Assembly (NCBI GenBank): GCA_964472855.1
Contig: CAYYMJ010000005.1
Location: 1 to 64,000, forward strand
From: Tranquillimonas sp964472855
Lineage (GTDB): Bacteria; Pseudomonadota; Alphaproteobacteria; Rhodobacterales; Rhodobacteraceae
Direction of reading: 5' to 3'
DNA: 64,000 nt
Shown: positions 35,003-43,136 of the stretch, in pieces
Numbering within the stretch: the stretch's first letter is position 1
How the letters are laid out: the number at the start of each line of letters is the position of its first letter
Position numbers and translations under genes: made by a program
Notes under the pieces: generated by a model
Seen by the model: only the letters and a program-made list of their open reading frames with translations
Database searches by the model: none
Told to the model about the DNA's origin: nothing

Positions 35003-35917
35003 GTGCGGCCCGTGCTGGCAAGTGCGCATGAAAAAGGGGTTGGCTGGGCCTCGGCGGCGGTATTTCTTTCGGCTTCGTTGTGGGGGGTCTACTGGGTGCC
35101 GATCCGCTATTTCGGCGGCAAGGGTATCGATGGCACCTGGACGCTGGTGCTGATGAACCTGCCGGCGGCGCTGGTGCTGACGGTGTTTGTTGTGGCGACA
35201 TGGCGCACCCAGCGCCCCTATCTGGGCGCGGCGCTGTTGGTGGGTCTGGGCACCGGGCTGGGGCTGGCCTGCTATGGGTTGGGCATCGTTTATGGCAGCG
35301 TGATCCGCGCCACATTGCTGTTCTATCTCACGCCGGTCTGGTCGACGCTGATCGGACTGGTGTGGCTGGGCGAGCGTCCGGGCTGGCAGCGGTGGGTGGC
35401 GATTGCGCTTGGGCTGGCCGGGCTGGGGGCGCTTGTGGCCGGCAACGTTGGCATCCCCCTGAACGGTGGTGATGTGCTGGCGGTGTTTTCCGGTATCTTC
35501 TGGGCCATCGGCGGGTCGCTGATCAAGCGGGCGGGCAGGATACCCATGGGCGGCATGTCCATGGCCCAATACTGGGTGTTGTGCCTGTCGGTCATGGGGT
35601 TCTTGCTGGTCGCCGGACCGCGCCCGATGCCTGACGCCGCGGTGGTGATCGGGCTTGTGCCGGTGTTCATGATCATCTCGCTTGCGCTGATCCTGCCCGG
35701 TGTGGCGCTGATCTTCTGGGCCAGCCAGTTCCTGTTTCCGGGCCGGGTGGGCCTGTTGATGATGTCCGAGGTGCTGGTGGCGGTGGTCACGGCCAGCATC
35801 TTCCTGCCCGACGAACGCCTCGCCCTGCTGCAATGGCTGGGTGCGGCGCTGATCGTGGGGGCCAGCATCGTCGAGTTGCTGCCCTCGCGCCGCCGCCGCG
35901 GGCGCGGTGGGGCGTAG
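35003..35917 (+). CDS. DMT-superfamily (EamA) transporter
   Basis: A 304-residue inner-membrane protein with about ten hydrophobic helices, arranged as two EamA halves. The second half begins near DVLAVFSGIFWAIGGSLIKR, and LLMMSEVLVAVVTASIFLPDE is the typical EamA end. It is probably an exporter of metabolites or amino acids; the substrate is unknown. GTG 35003 follows a short unassigned 45-codon frame that starts on the choline-sulfatase stop (ATGA). That placement suggests cotranscription with betC. Confidence 0.88.
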   Translation: MRPVLASAHEKGVGWASAAVFLSASLWGVYWVPIRYFGGKGIDGTWTLVLMNLPAALVLTVFVVATWRTQRPYLGAALLVGLGTGLGLACYGLGIVYGSVIRATLLFYLTPVWSTLIGLVWLGERPGWQRWVAIALGLAGLGALVAGNVGIPLNGGDVLAVFSGIFWAIGGSLIKRAGRIPMGGMSMAQYWVLCLSVMGFLLVAGPRPMPDAAVVIGLVPVFMIISLALILPGVALIFWASQFLFPGRVGLLMMSEVLVAVVTASIFLPDERLALLQWLGAALIVGASIVELLPSRRRRGRGGA

Positions 35918-36310
35918 GGCCAGAGCGTGACCCGCCGCGCGGGGCGGCGCGGGGCTTTTCGAAGCGGCGGGAAACCGCATGAATATTTTCGGACCGATCC
36001 CATTCCAGAGCCAGAGGCCGCGACCACTGATGCGGGAAATCGCGGCGAGGCGGTGCTGTCCGGCGGCCGCCTTTGGGGCGCTGCAATCGGCGGTGAATGT
36101 CGCGCGGGACATGGCCCTTGCCACGGTGGCAATCCCGGCGGCATCTGCGCAGGCGAACCAGGGTTCGTGCCGGCACATTGCGACACCAAGAAACGGACCC
36201 TGCGGAACATGTCCGATCATTGGTTCGCTCTGCAGGCATGCCATGGTCGCGCATGGTCCGTCTGAACGTGAACCTGCTGAGATACCGTGTTGCGATAGCC
36301 GCAGGAAGGA
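35918..36310. other. 393-bp stretch without a supported gene
   Basis: Frames on both strands are open for long stretches because of GC content. The minus-strand frame from 36244 reads MACLQSEPMIGHVPQGPFLG and runs under the EamA gene, and a plus-strand frame starts at 35979. Neither has a recognised domain or a ribosome site. I could not tell a decayed gene from chance. No repeat or operator is evident. Confidence 0.4.
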
Positions 36311-37204
36311 TCAGGGGCGATGCTGTTTCAGATGATCAATGAACAGGCGCAGCGGCAGCATGTCCCGATATTCTCGGGGGAAGTAGATGTTCACCGCGGG
36401 AACGGTGATCAGATGCTCGGTAAGAACCTCCTGCAGCGTTCCCTCGTTCATGGCGTCGGTGCAGTAGGCGCGAAACGTGAATGTCAGCCCCAGCCCTTGA
36501 ATGGCAAGTTCGATATTGATGGGCGACGAGTCGGTGATGACGCCGCCGTCGATCTCGACCTGATACGCGCCGTCCGGGCCGCCAAATGTCCACGGACCGA
36601 TGTCACCAGAGCTTGGAAAGCGGTAGCGCAGGCAGTTGTGGTGCAACAGATCTGACGGAACGGCCGGTATCCCGTGGGTCGCCAGATACTGTGGACTTGC
36701 CGCCACGATGGTTTCCAGCGGCGCGGTCAACGGAATCGCGATCATGTCTTGCGCGACCATTCCGCCAAGGCGAAATCCGGCATGCAGGCCTTCACCGAGG
36801 ATATCCGACAAAGCGTCGGTCATCGAGATTTCAACCTCGATCTCGGGAAACTGCTGCTTGAAGGACGCCAGCGCGTTTCGCACCAGCAGGTGATAGGCCA
36901 GATCGGGTATGGCAAGTTTCAGGGCGCCCCGGGCCGCATGACCGGCGGTCCGAGCGCTTTCCATCCCGTCGGTCAGTTGGTCGAAAGCCGGATTGGCGGT
37001 CTTGGCCAGGGCGCGCCCGGCTTCGGTCAGACTGATCGAACGCGTCGTTCGAATGAACAACGCCGACCCAATTTGTTGTTCAAGCTCTTTCAGCTGATGG
37101 CTCACCGTCGACGGCTTGAGCCCAAGCGTTGCCGCGGCCCCACGCAGGGTGCCCGCGCGGGTGATCGCGTCAAAGATTTCCAGCTTGGATAGCGGAAGCC
37201 TCAT
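36311..37204 (-). CDS. LysR-family transcriptional regulator
   Basis: A 297-residue LysR regulator. The helix-turn-helix runs from MRLPLSKLEIFDAITRAGTL through LKPSTVSHQLKELEQQIGSA to RTTRSISLTEAG; the rest is a periplasmic-binding-like effector domain. ATG 37204 is chosen because it starts right at the DNA-binding domain; a much earlier in-frame ATG (37429) is unlikely. It is divergent from the DJ-1 gene across 126 bp with LysR-type inverted TATC/GATA elements, so it probably controls that gene. The cassette is visibly richer in A and T than its surroundings. Confidence 0.93.
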   Translation of the reverse strand: MRLPLSKLEIFDAITRAGTLRGAAATLGLKPSTVSHQLKELEQQIGSALFIRTTRSISLTEAGRALAKTANPAFDQLTDGMESARTAGHAARGALKLAIPDLAYHLLVRNALASFKQQFPEIEVEISMTDALSDILGEGLHAGFRLGGMVAQDMIAIPLTAPLETIVAASPQYLATHGIPAVPSDLLHHNCLRYRFPSSGDIGPWTFGGPDGAYQVEIDGGVITDSSPINIELAIQGLGLTFTFRAYCTDAMNEGTLQEVLTEHLITVPAVNIYFPREYRDMLPLRLFIDHLKQHRP

Positions 37205-37330
37205 TGATGGCCTGTATCTAACAGAGTTTTGGATACTCGGGGCATTATGCGATAGCCACCACATAAATACAATATCTGTCAGATCAAACGGCGCAATCGA
37301 ACCGGCGCCCCAGACAAAGGACCAAATGCC
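37205..37330. promoter_or_regulatory. LysR/DJ-1 divergent intergenic region
   Basis: This AT-rich 126-bp space holds two inverted TATC...GATA pairs: TATC 37215-37218 with GATA 37232-37235, and GATA 37251-37254 with TATC 37273-37276. They are possible LysR-type binding sites (the T-N11-A pattern is the classic form). Placement between a LysR gene and its divergent neighbour supports autoregulation and control of 37331. Confidence 0.45.
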
Positions 37331-38059
37331 ATGACCCCCAGGAAGGCGCTGATAGTCGCGACCAACCACACCAAATTTGACGACCCAAAGGCCGGTCCAA
37401 CCGGCCTGTGGATGTCCGAGCTGGTACATGCCTACGACGTGTTCGAAGACAATGGGATCGACATTGACATTGTCAGCCCCGCCGGCGGCAAGGTGTCGGT
37501 CGATGGCAGAAGCCTTGGCCGTATCGTATTCGACAAGGCGTCAAGGCGGCGGTACGAAGACCCGCAGTTCATGGAGATGCTGAAAGACACCAGGTCAATC
37601 TCTGACGTGGACTGGTCAGATTACGACGTCGTGTTCTTTGCGGGCGGCCATGGTGCGATGTGGGACTTTGCCGAGAACCAGGATCTTCACGCGCGCACCG
37701 CCGAAGCGTTTGAAAACGGCAAGGTCATTTCCGCCGTTTGCCACGGAAATGCTGTGCTGCCGAATGTTCGCCTGAGCAACGGCAAGCGCATGATCGACGG
37801 CAGGAACGGGACCGGTTTTGCCTACTTTGACGAAACGATCGCCGGCGTGAAAAAGCTCGTCCCGTACAACATGGAAAAACGGCTGAAAGCAGCGGGCATG
37901 AAATACAGCAAGGCGTTCTTGCCGCTGGCCGGTCACACGGTTGTCGACGGCAACCTGATCACCGGACAAAACCCGAATTCGACGACAGCCACCGCAAATG
38001 CGGTTGTGAAGGCGCTCGAAAGCAGCGCGGCGAAAACCCTGCAGGCCGCCAATGCCTGA
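37331..38059 (+). CDS. DJ-1/PfpI family protein (type 1 glutamine amidotransferase fold)
   Basis: A 242-residue class I glutamine-amidotransferase-like protein of the DJ-1/PfpI superfamily. The nucleophile elbow is ISAVCHGNAVLPNV, and the acidic site upstream is WSDYDVVFFAGGHGAMWD. N-terminal KALIVATNHTKFDD and C-terminal GHTVVDGNLITGQNPNST fit Hsp31/YajL-like members that act on glyoxal adducts or as small-molecule hydrolases. The exact role is unproven. Its frame overlaps the NTF2-fold gene by eight bases. It is divergent from the LysR gene. Confidence 0.9.
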   Translation: MTPRKALIVATNHTKFDDPKAGPTGLWMSELVHAYDVFEDNGIDIDIVSPAGGKVSVDGRSLGRIVFDKASRRRYEDPQFMEMLKDTRSISDVDWSDYDVVFFAGGHGAMWDFAENQDLHARTAEAFENGKVISAVCHGNAVLPNVRLSNGKRMIDGRNGTGFAYFDETIAGVKKLVPYNMEKRLKAAGMKYSKAFLPLAGHTVVDGNLITGQNPNSTTATANAVVKALESSAAKTLQAANA

Positions 38060-38858
38060 CATCGCAATCCAAGAGAACGCAAGCCAGGCCAGCGGCCACC
38101 GCGTGGCCCGGGCCAAGGCATTCATCACCGAGGCTTTCGCCGAGGGCCGGCCAGAAGCGGCGGTTCAGGCCCACACGGGTGCCCGGTTCGTGCAACACAG
38201 TACCGGCGTGAAAGACGGAAAGGCGGGGTTTACCGAATCCATCACCGGTCACAACCGGCGTTTCCCGGATCACCGGATCCAGATTGTCCGAGCGTGGGAA
38301 GATGACCGCCTGGTTTTCCTGCACATCCTTCACAATCTGAACGACGGTGAACGCGAATATGTCACGACCGAGTTTTTCGATACCGATGACGACGGCAAGC
38401 TCGTCGAACATTGGAGCGTGATGGGCGACTTCAAGGGCCCGAACCCTTCGGGGCGCACCCAGGTGGATGGCAAAACCGCGATATCCGATCTCGACCGCAC
38501 CGAAGCGAACAAGGCCATCGTTCAAACCATGCTTCGGGAAAGCGTGTTCCCCGGCGCTCGGCCTGACAGTATCGAGCGCTTCTTTGGCAAGGTCTACTTA
38601 CAGCACAACCCTGGCCTGGGAGACGGACTTGAGATTGTCAGAGAGCTGTCCCAAGCCGAAAACCCGCAGCTGGTTTACCACGAAATCGTGCTGACGGTCG
38701 GCCGTGGCAACTTCGTCGCTGTTCTTTGCAAGTCAAGCTGGGCGGGCGCGCCTTTGGCGCAAGTCGATATCCTTCGCCTCGAAGACGGCAAGATCGTCGA
38801 GCATTGGGATCTCAATGAACCGGCGGCCCCGAGCGATGTAAACTCCGGCAAGTTCTAA
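38052..38858 (+). CDS. tandem NTF2/SnoaL-fold protein
   Basis: A 268-residue protein with two NTF2-like (SnoaL/ester-cyclase-like) domains: about residues 15-145 and 153-260. Matching segments are ARFVQHSTGVKDGKAGF, DHRIQIVRAWEDD and GKLVEHWSVM in the first, and VYLQHNPGLGDG, YHEIVLTVGRGNFV and GKIVEHWDLNEP in the second. NTF2-like domains bind or act on small hydrophobic molecules, and no substrate is known here. It overlaps the DJ-1 gene by eight bases (ATG 38052), so the two are an operon, presumably under the LysR gene. Confidence 0.87.
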   Translation: MPDIAIQENASQASGHRVARAKAFITEAFAEGRPEAAVQAHTGARFVQHSTGVKDGKAGFTESITGHNRRFPDHRIQIVRAWEDDRLVFLHILHNLNDGEREYVTTEFFDTDDDGKLVEHWSVMGDFKGPNPSGRTQVDGKTAISDLDRTEANKAIVQTMLRESVFPGARPDSIERFFGKVYLQHNPGLGDGLEIVRELSQAENPQLVYHEIVLTVGRGNFVAVLCKSSWAGAPLAQVDILRLEDGKIVEHWDLNEPAAPSDVNSGKF

Positions 38859-39052
38859 CCGGCGCGTTGCAACGGGCACCTCGCAGGGGCAAACACGTAT
38901 GCCGGGCGGTGTTGGAGCCTTTTCGCCGCTACTTCGAAATCGTGGCCGGGAAAGCGGCGGGCCCAGCAAAACGACGCCGCAATCCGGCACGGGTTGGGGC
39001 AGGCTCCGGCGAAAACAGGGGAAACATCAACAAGAAAGCCGGTTGACGGGAT

Positions 39053-39128
<76 letters not shown>

Positions 39129-39131
39129 GAA

Positions 39132-39158
39132 CCGGGTGCAGACCGTGTCTGCGCCCGG
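39132..39158. terminator. hairpin abutting tRNA-Ala 5' end
   Basis: Twelve base pairs (CCGGGTGCAGAC / GTCTGCGCCCGG, one T-G wobble) with a CGT loop lie three bases before the tRNA 5' end (39128), and 75 bp downstream of the TIGR02300 gene stop. On the minus strand no T tract follows. It could end the upstream transcript or guide tRNA processing. Confidence 0.45.
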
Positions 39159-39233
39159 TGGATTTAGTGAACCGCCGCCACCGGTGCAAGCGGAAAGTTG
39201 CGCCGACAGCACCGACAGCGCAGGCGACAGCCG

Positions 39234-39572
39234 TCAGCTTTCGTCGTCGTTGCTGGCCACGTCGGCAATCTCGTCCAGCGAGACATTGTCGTCGTCGTCG
39301 TCGTCGTCTTCCAGAACGTCGTCGCCAAGGTCGACGTCGGTCGAATCGTCGTCATCGTCTTCCAGAACGACCTCTTCCTCGTCGGCCGGTTCTTCGGTCT
39401 TGGCGCTGGCCTTGTCAGGCTTGTCGGCAACCATGGTTCGCGCGTTCTTGCCGGTGTTCAGCGGCACGACCTCGCCGGTGTAGGGGCTGACAACCGGGTC
39501 GCGGTTGAGATCGTAGAAACGCTTGCCGGTGGTGGGGCAAATACGCTTGGTTCCCCATTCCTCTTTGGGCAT
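39234..39572 (-). CDS. TIGR02300-family protein
   Basis: A 112-residue protein. The N-terminal half has the conserved WGTKRICPTTGKRFYDLNRD and PVVSPYTGEVVPL; the C-terminal half is an acidic tail made of Asp/Glu runs (EEEVVLEDDDDDSTDVD, DDDDDDDNVSLDE). Conserved cysteine-containing FYDLN motif proteins are found in alphaproteobacteria, function unknown. It lies upstream of tRNA-Ala on the same strand. No signal peptide. Gene is probably monocistronic. Confidence 0.92.
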   Translation of the reverse strand: MPKEEWGTKRICPTTGKRFYDLNRDPVVSPYTGEVVPLNTGKNARTMVADKPDKASAKTEEPADEEEVVLEDDDDDSTDVDLGDDVLEDDDDDDDNVSLDEIADVASNDDES

Positions 39573-39721
39573 CGAATTCCATCCGTCATGTGGGTATGCG
39601 GTGAACCCGCCGACTGCCGGAATGCCCCGGCCCTGTCAAGCGGTTTCCCGGCGCGGCCGCCCCGCTTTGGGCTGGCCGCCGGGCTGGCCGGGGGCTATCT
39701 GGGGGCGATGAGTGCCGGCCC

Positions 39722-40411
39722 ATGACAAAGGCGATCCTTGACGGTGATCCGCCGCTGACCCTGACGGTGCGCCGTTCGCGCGCCGCGCGGCGGCTGTCGT
39801 TGCGGGTGTCGGGCATCGACGGGAAGGTCACGCTGACCATGCCGCCGCAGCTGTCCACGGCCGAGGCGCTGCGCTTTGCCGCCGGCAAACGCGCCTGGCT
39901 GGACGCACGCCTGACCGAGCGGCCAGATGCCGTCAGCCCCCGGGTCGGCGACACATGGCCGCTGCAGGGGCGCATGCTGCCGCTGGTCGAAGGGCCGGGC
40001 CGGGCCGCGCGCTTGCTGCCCGACGCCATCGCCCTGCCCCCGGGCCGCCCGGCCGGGCCGGCGCTGGCCGCGGCCTGCAAGGATATGGCCCGCCAACGCG
40101 CCGCGGCGCTGGTTGCGGCCCACGCCGCCACGCTGGGGCGCAGCCACGGGCGGCTGAGCCTGCGCGACACGCGGTCGCGCTGGGGCAGTTGCACGGCCGA
40201 GGGCAATATCATGCTGTCCTGGCGGCTGGTGCTCGCGCCGCCCGAGATTTTCGACTATGTCGCCGCCCACGAAGTGGCGCATCTCAGGCATATGGACCAT
40301 TCCCGCGCCTTCTGGGCAACCGTCGCCGGGCTTTGCCCCGCCTTCGAACGGCACCGCCGCTGGCTACGCGACCACGGGCCCGACCTGCACCGCTGGCGCT
40401 TCTGCGATTGA
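39722..40411 (+). CDS. YgjP-like zinc metallopeptidase (M48/DUF45)
   Basis: A 229-residue protein of the DUF45/WLM group. The zinc site HEVAHLRHMDHS is in the C-terminal third, preceded by the characteristic RDTRSRWGSCTAEGNIMLSW. The N-terminal part has VRRSRAARRLSLRVSGIDG. Related YgjP proteins are cytoplasmic metalloproteases of unknown substrate. It stands at the head of a run with the GntR and GNAT genes on the plus strand, 33 bp from the former. Confidence 0.92.
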   Translation: MTKAILDGDPPLTLTVRRSRAARRLSLRVSGIDGKVTLTMPPQLSTAEALRFAAGKRAWLDARLTERPDAVSPRVGDTWPLQGRMLPLVEGPGRAARLLPDAIALPPGRPAGPALAAACKDMARQRAAALVAAHAATLGRSHGRLSLRDTRSRWGSCTAEGNIMLSWRLVLAPPEIFDYVAAHEVAHLRHMDHSRAFWATVAGLCPAFERHRRWLRDHGPDLHRWRFCD

Positions 40412-40444
40412 CCTGGGCGCGCGGTCGCGGGCATTGTCGCGCCC

Positions 40445-41092
40445 ATGCTTCTGGGCAAGGGCCAACAAGACAGCGGCGCGGCACATGACCGGGTCTATCG
40501 CAGCCTGCGCGGGCGCATCATGCACGGGCAGGTGGCGCCGGGCACCGCGCTGACCCTGCGCGGCATCGGCGCCGAATTTGGCGTGTCGACGACCCCGGCC
40601 CGCGAGGCGGTGCGCCGCCTGGTGGCCGAGGGCGCGCTGACCCTCAGCAGCTCGGGCCGGGTGTCGACGCCCGAACTTTCCAACGACCGGATCGAGGAAC
40701 TGGCCGCCCTGCGCGCCCTGATCGAGACCGAACTGGCCAGCCGCGCGCTGCCGCGGGCGCATTTCGCCCTGATCGACCGGCTGCAGGCCATCAACAATTC
40801 CATCGGCGATATGGTCGCGCGGGGCGACGCCGTGGGCTATATCCGCACCAACCTCGAATTTCACCGCACGCTGTACCTGCGGGCCCAGGCGCCGGCGATG
40901 CTGGCCATGGCCGAAACCGTCTGGCTTCAGCTTGGCCCCACCATGCGCAAACTCTACGGGCGTCAGGGCCGGACAGAAACGCCGTCGGGCCACCGGCTGA
41001 TCGTCGCCGCCCTGCGAGCCGGCGACGAACCGGGCCTGCGGCTGGCGGTGCGCACCGACGTGACCCAGGGCCTCAGGTTGCTGGTTACATGA
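40445..41092 (+). CDS. GntR-family (FCD-type) transcriptional regulator
   Basis: A 215-residue GntR regulator: winged-helix domain in RVYRSLRGRIMHGQVAPGTA-like form (reads DRVYRSLRGRIMHGQVAPG) and FGVSTTPAREAVRRLVAEGA, then an FCD effector domain with NLEFHRTLYLRAQAPAM and metal-binding-type histidines. FCD members respond to small carboxylic acids. The ATG of the GNAT gene overlaps its stop by four bases (ATGA), so it is coupled to that gene. Target genes are not evident. Confidence 0.93.
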   Translation: MLLGKGQQDSGAAHDRVYRSLRGRIMHGQVAPGTALTLRGIGAEFGVSTTPAREAVRRLVAEGALTLSSSGRVSTPELSNDRIEELAALRALIETELASRALPRAHFALIDRLQAINNSIGDMVARGDAVGYIRTNLEFHRTLYLRAQAPAMLAMAETVWLQLGPTMRKLYGRQGRTETPSGHRLIVAALRAGDEPGLRLAVRTDVTQGLRLLVT

Positions 41093-41571
41093 CTGTCCGC
41101 ATCCGCCCCGCCTCTACGCGGGCCGATCTGGACGCAGCGGCACGGCTGTTCCGGGCCTATGTCGCGGGGCTGGTGGCCGAAACCGGCGTCGGCAAAGACG
41201 TCCACAAAAGCGATGGCGAGGCCGCGGCCCTGCCGGGCCCATACGCAGCCCCACGCGGCACGATCCTGCTGGCCGCCCGTCCCGGCCAGCCACCGGACGG
41301 CTGCGTCGCCCTCAGGCCGCTGCAGGGCGGAACCTGCGAGGTCAAGCACCTCTTTGTCAGCCCCGGCGCACGCGGTGCGGGGCTGGGGCGCCAACTCATG
41401 CAGGCGCTGATCCCCTGGGCGCAGAACGCCGGCTATGACCGCATGCTGCTGGACACGCTCGCGTCGCTGACCCGCGCCGTCGATCTTTACCAGGACCTCG
41501 GCTTCAGGCGCGTCGCGCCCTACAACGACACCGCTCATCGCGACATCCTGCATTTTGGACGCGCGCTCTGA
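41089..41571 (+). CDS. GNAT-family N-acetyltransferase
   Basis: A 160-residue GNAT enzyme. Motif A is LFVSPGARGAGLGRQLMQAL (the acetyl-CoA phosphate loop RGAGLG), and motif B DTLASLTRAVDLYQDLGFR follows. The acetyl acceptor is unknown. Coupled to the GntR gene by ATGA. It converges on lpdA, with a repeat/terminator element (copy D) in between. Confidence 0.92.
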   Translation: MTVRIRPASTRADLDAAARLFRAYVAGLVAETGVGKDVHKSDGEAAALPGPYAAPRGTILLAARPGQPPDGCVALRPLQGGTCEVKHLFVSPGARGAGLGRQLMQALIPWAQNAGYDRMLLDTLASLTRAVDLYQDLGFRRVAPYNDTAHRDILHFGRAL

Positions 41572-41581
41572 CCGCCCCTAC

Positions 41582-41644
41582 TCTTGTCGGAAATATCCCG
41601 GGGGAATCCGCTGGCGCATGCCAGCGGATGGGGGCAGCGCCCCC
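41582..41644 (-). repeat. intergenic hairpin repeat, copy D; probable lpdA terminator
   Basis: On the minus strand, hairpin 1 is GGGGGC-GCT-GCCCCC (41644-41630), hairpin 2 is ATCCGCTGGC-ATGC-GCCAGCGGAT (41629-41606, perfect 10-bp stem), and the tail TCCCCCGGGATATTTCCGAC follows. It sits eight bases after the lpdA stop, in lpdA orientation, and ends the suc operon; the convergent GNAT gene ends 10 bases from the far side. Confidence 0.8.
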
Positions 41645-41652
41645 GTCCCGCG

Positions 41653-43041
41653 TCAGCTGTGGATTGCCCCGTCGCCGCAGGCCAGCGCGGCCTCGCGCAC
41701 GGCTTCGGAATAGGTGGGATGCGCGTGGCAGGTCAGCGCGATGTCCTCGGCCGAGGCCCCGAATTCCATGGCCACGCAGATCTCGTGGATCATCTCGCCG
41801 GCCGCCGGGCCGATGATGTGGGCGCCCAGCAGCCGGTCGGTGTCCTTGTCGGCCAGAAGCTTGACAAAGCCTTCGGCGGCCATGCTGGCCTTGGCGCGGC
41901 CGTTGCCCATGAACTGAAACTTGCCGGCCTTGTAGGCACGGCCCTGCTCTTTCAGGCTTTGCTCGGTCTCGCCGACGCTGGCGACTTCGGGGCTGGTATA
42001 GATCACGCCCGGGATCACGGCGTAATTCACATGGCCCGCCTTGCCGGCGATCACCTCGGCCACGGCCATGCCTTCGTCTTCGGCCTTGTGGGCCAGCATG
42101 GGGCCGTCGATGCAATCACCGATGGCATAGATGCCCGCAACGCTGGTGGCCCAGTTGGCATCGGTTTCGATCTGGCCGCGCGGGCTTTGCCCGATGCCCA
42201 GCGCCTTCAGCCCCAGCCCGTCGGTAAAGGGCTTGCGGCCGGTGGCGACCAGCACGCAATCGGCATCGAGCGTGGCTTCGCTGTCATTCTTGCGCAGCTT
42301 GTAGGTGACGCTGGCCTTGCCGCGGGCGACGCTGGCCGACTGCACGGCGGCGCCCATCACGAATTTCATCCCCTGCCTGCCGAGGATACGCTTGAAGGTC
42401 TTCTGCACCTCGGCGTCCATGCCGGGGGTGATGGCGTCGAGATACTCGACCACGGTCACCTCGGCGCCGAGCCGGGCGTAGACGCTGCCCATTTCTAGCC
42501 CGATGACGCCGGCCCCGATCACCACCATCTTTTTCGGCGGTTTTTTCAGGCTGAGCGCGCCGGTCGAGGTGACGATGATTTCTTCGTCCACCTCGACCCC
42601 CGGCAGCGAGGATGAATCCGAGCCGGTGGCGATGACGATGTTCCTGGTCTCGTGAACCGCGTCGCCGACCTTGACCTTTCCCGGCCCGGGGATCGACGCC
42701 CAGCCTTTCAGCCAGTCGACCTTGTTCTTCTTGAACAGGAACTCGATGCCCTTGGTGTTGCCGGCGATGACCTCGTCCTTGAAGGCCTGCATCTGCGGCC
42801 AGTCGACCGAGGGCGACTTGCCCTTCAGTCCCATCCTGGCAAAGTTATGCTCGGCCTCGTGCAGCTGGTGGGTGGCGTGCAACAGCGCCTTTGACGGGAT
42901 GCAGCCGACGTTCAGGCAGGTGCCACCCAGCGCCTCGCGGCCTTCGACACAGGCGGTTTTCAGCCCCAGTTGGGCGGCGCGGATGGCGGTCACATAGCCG
43001 CCGGGCCCGGCGCCGATAACGATGACATCATATTGGGACAT
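41653..43041 (-). CDS. lpdA: dihydrolipoyl dehydrogenase
   Basis: The E3 component that reoxidises lipoamide in the 2-oxoglutarate dehydrogenase complex (and maybe pyruvate or glycine complexes). The 462-residue length is standard. FAD site MSQYDVIVIGAGPGGYVTAI, redox disulfide GGTCLNVGCIPSKALLH, NAD site VVIGAGVIGLEMGS and the C-terminal catalytic His-Glu in LTCHAHPTYSEAVREAAL are intact. The start at 43041 is preferred to an upstream ATG at 43062. Last gene of the suc operon, separated from sucB by 95 bp with a repeat (copy C). Confidence 0.96.
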   Translation of the reverse strand: MSQYDVIVIGAGPGGYVTAIRAAQLGLKTACVEGREALGGTCLNVGCIPSKALLHATHQLHEAEHNFARMGLKGKSPSVDWPQMQAFKDEVIAGNTKGIEFLFKKNKVDWLKGWASIPGPGKVKVGDAVHETRNIVIATGSDSSSLPGVEVDEEIIVTSTGALSLKKPPKKMVVIGAGVIGLEMGSVYARLGAEVTVVEYLDAITPGMDAEVQKTFKRILGRQGMKFVMGAAVQSASVARGKASVTYKLRKNDSEATLDADCVLVATGRKPFTDGLGLKALGIGQSPRGQIETDANWATSVAGIYAIGDCIDGPMLAHKAEDEGMAVAEVIAGKAGHVNYAVIPGVIYTSPEVASVGETEQSLKEQGRAYKAGKFQFMGNGRAKASMAAEGFVKLLADKDTDRLLGAHIIGPAAGEMIHEICVAMEFGASAEDIALTCHAHPTYSEAVREAALACGDGAIHS

Positions 43042-43070
43042 TTCAGGTCGGGTCCTTTTCATGGGCGGGG

Positions 43071-43128
43071 GAGGGGCGCTGCCCCTCTTGGCCTGGCGGC
43101 CAATTCACCCCGGGATATTTGGGCCAAG
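43071..43128 (+). repeat. intergenic hairpin repeat, copy C
   Basis: Hairpin 1 GAGGGGC-GCT-GCCCCTC (43071-43087), hairpin 2 TTGGCC-TGGC-GGCCAA (43088-43103), tail TTCACCCCGGGATATTT (43104-43120) and GGGCCAAG. It lies in the sucB-lpdA gap but in the direction opposite to these genes, unlike copies A, B and D, so a simple terminator role for this copy is doubtful. Confidence 0.75.
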
Positions 43129-43136
43129 CTGATGGA

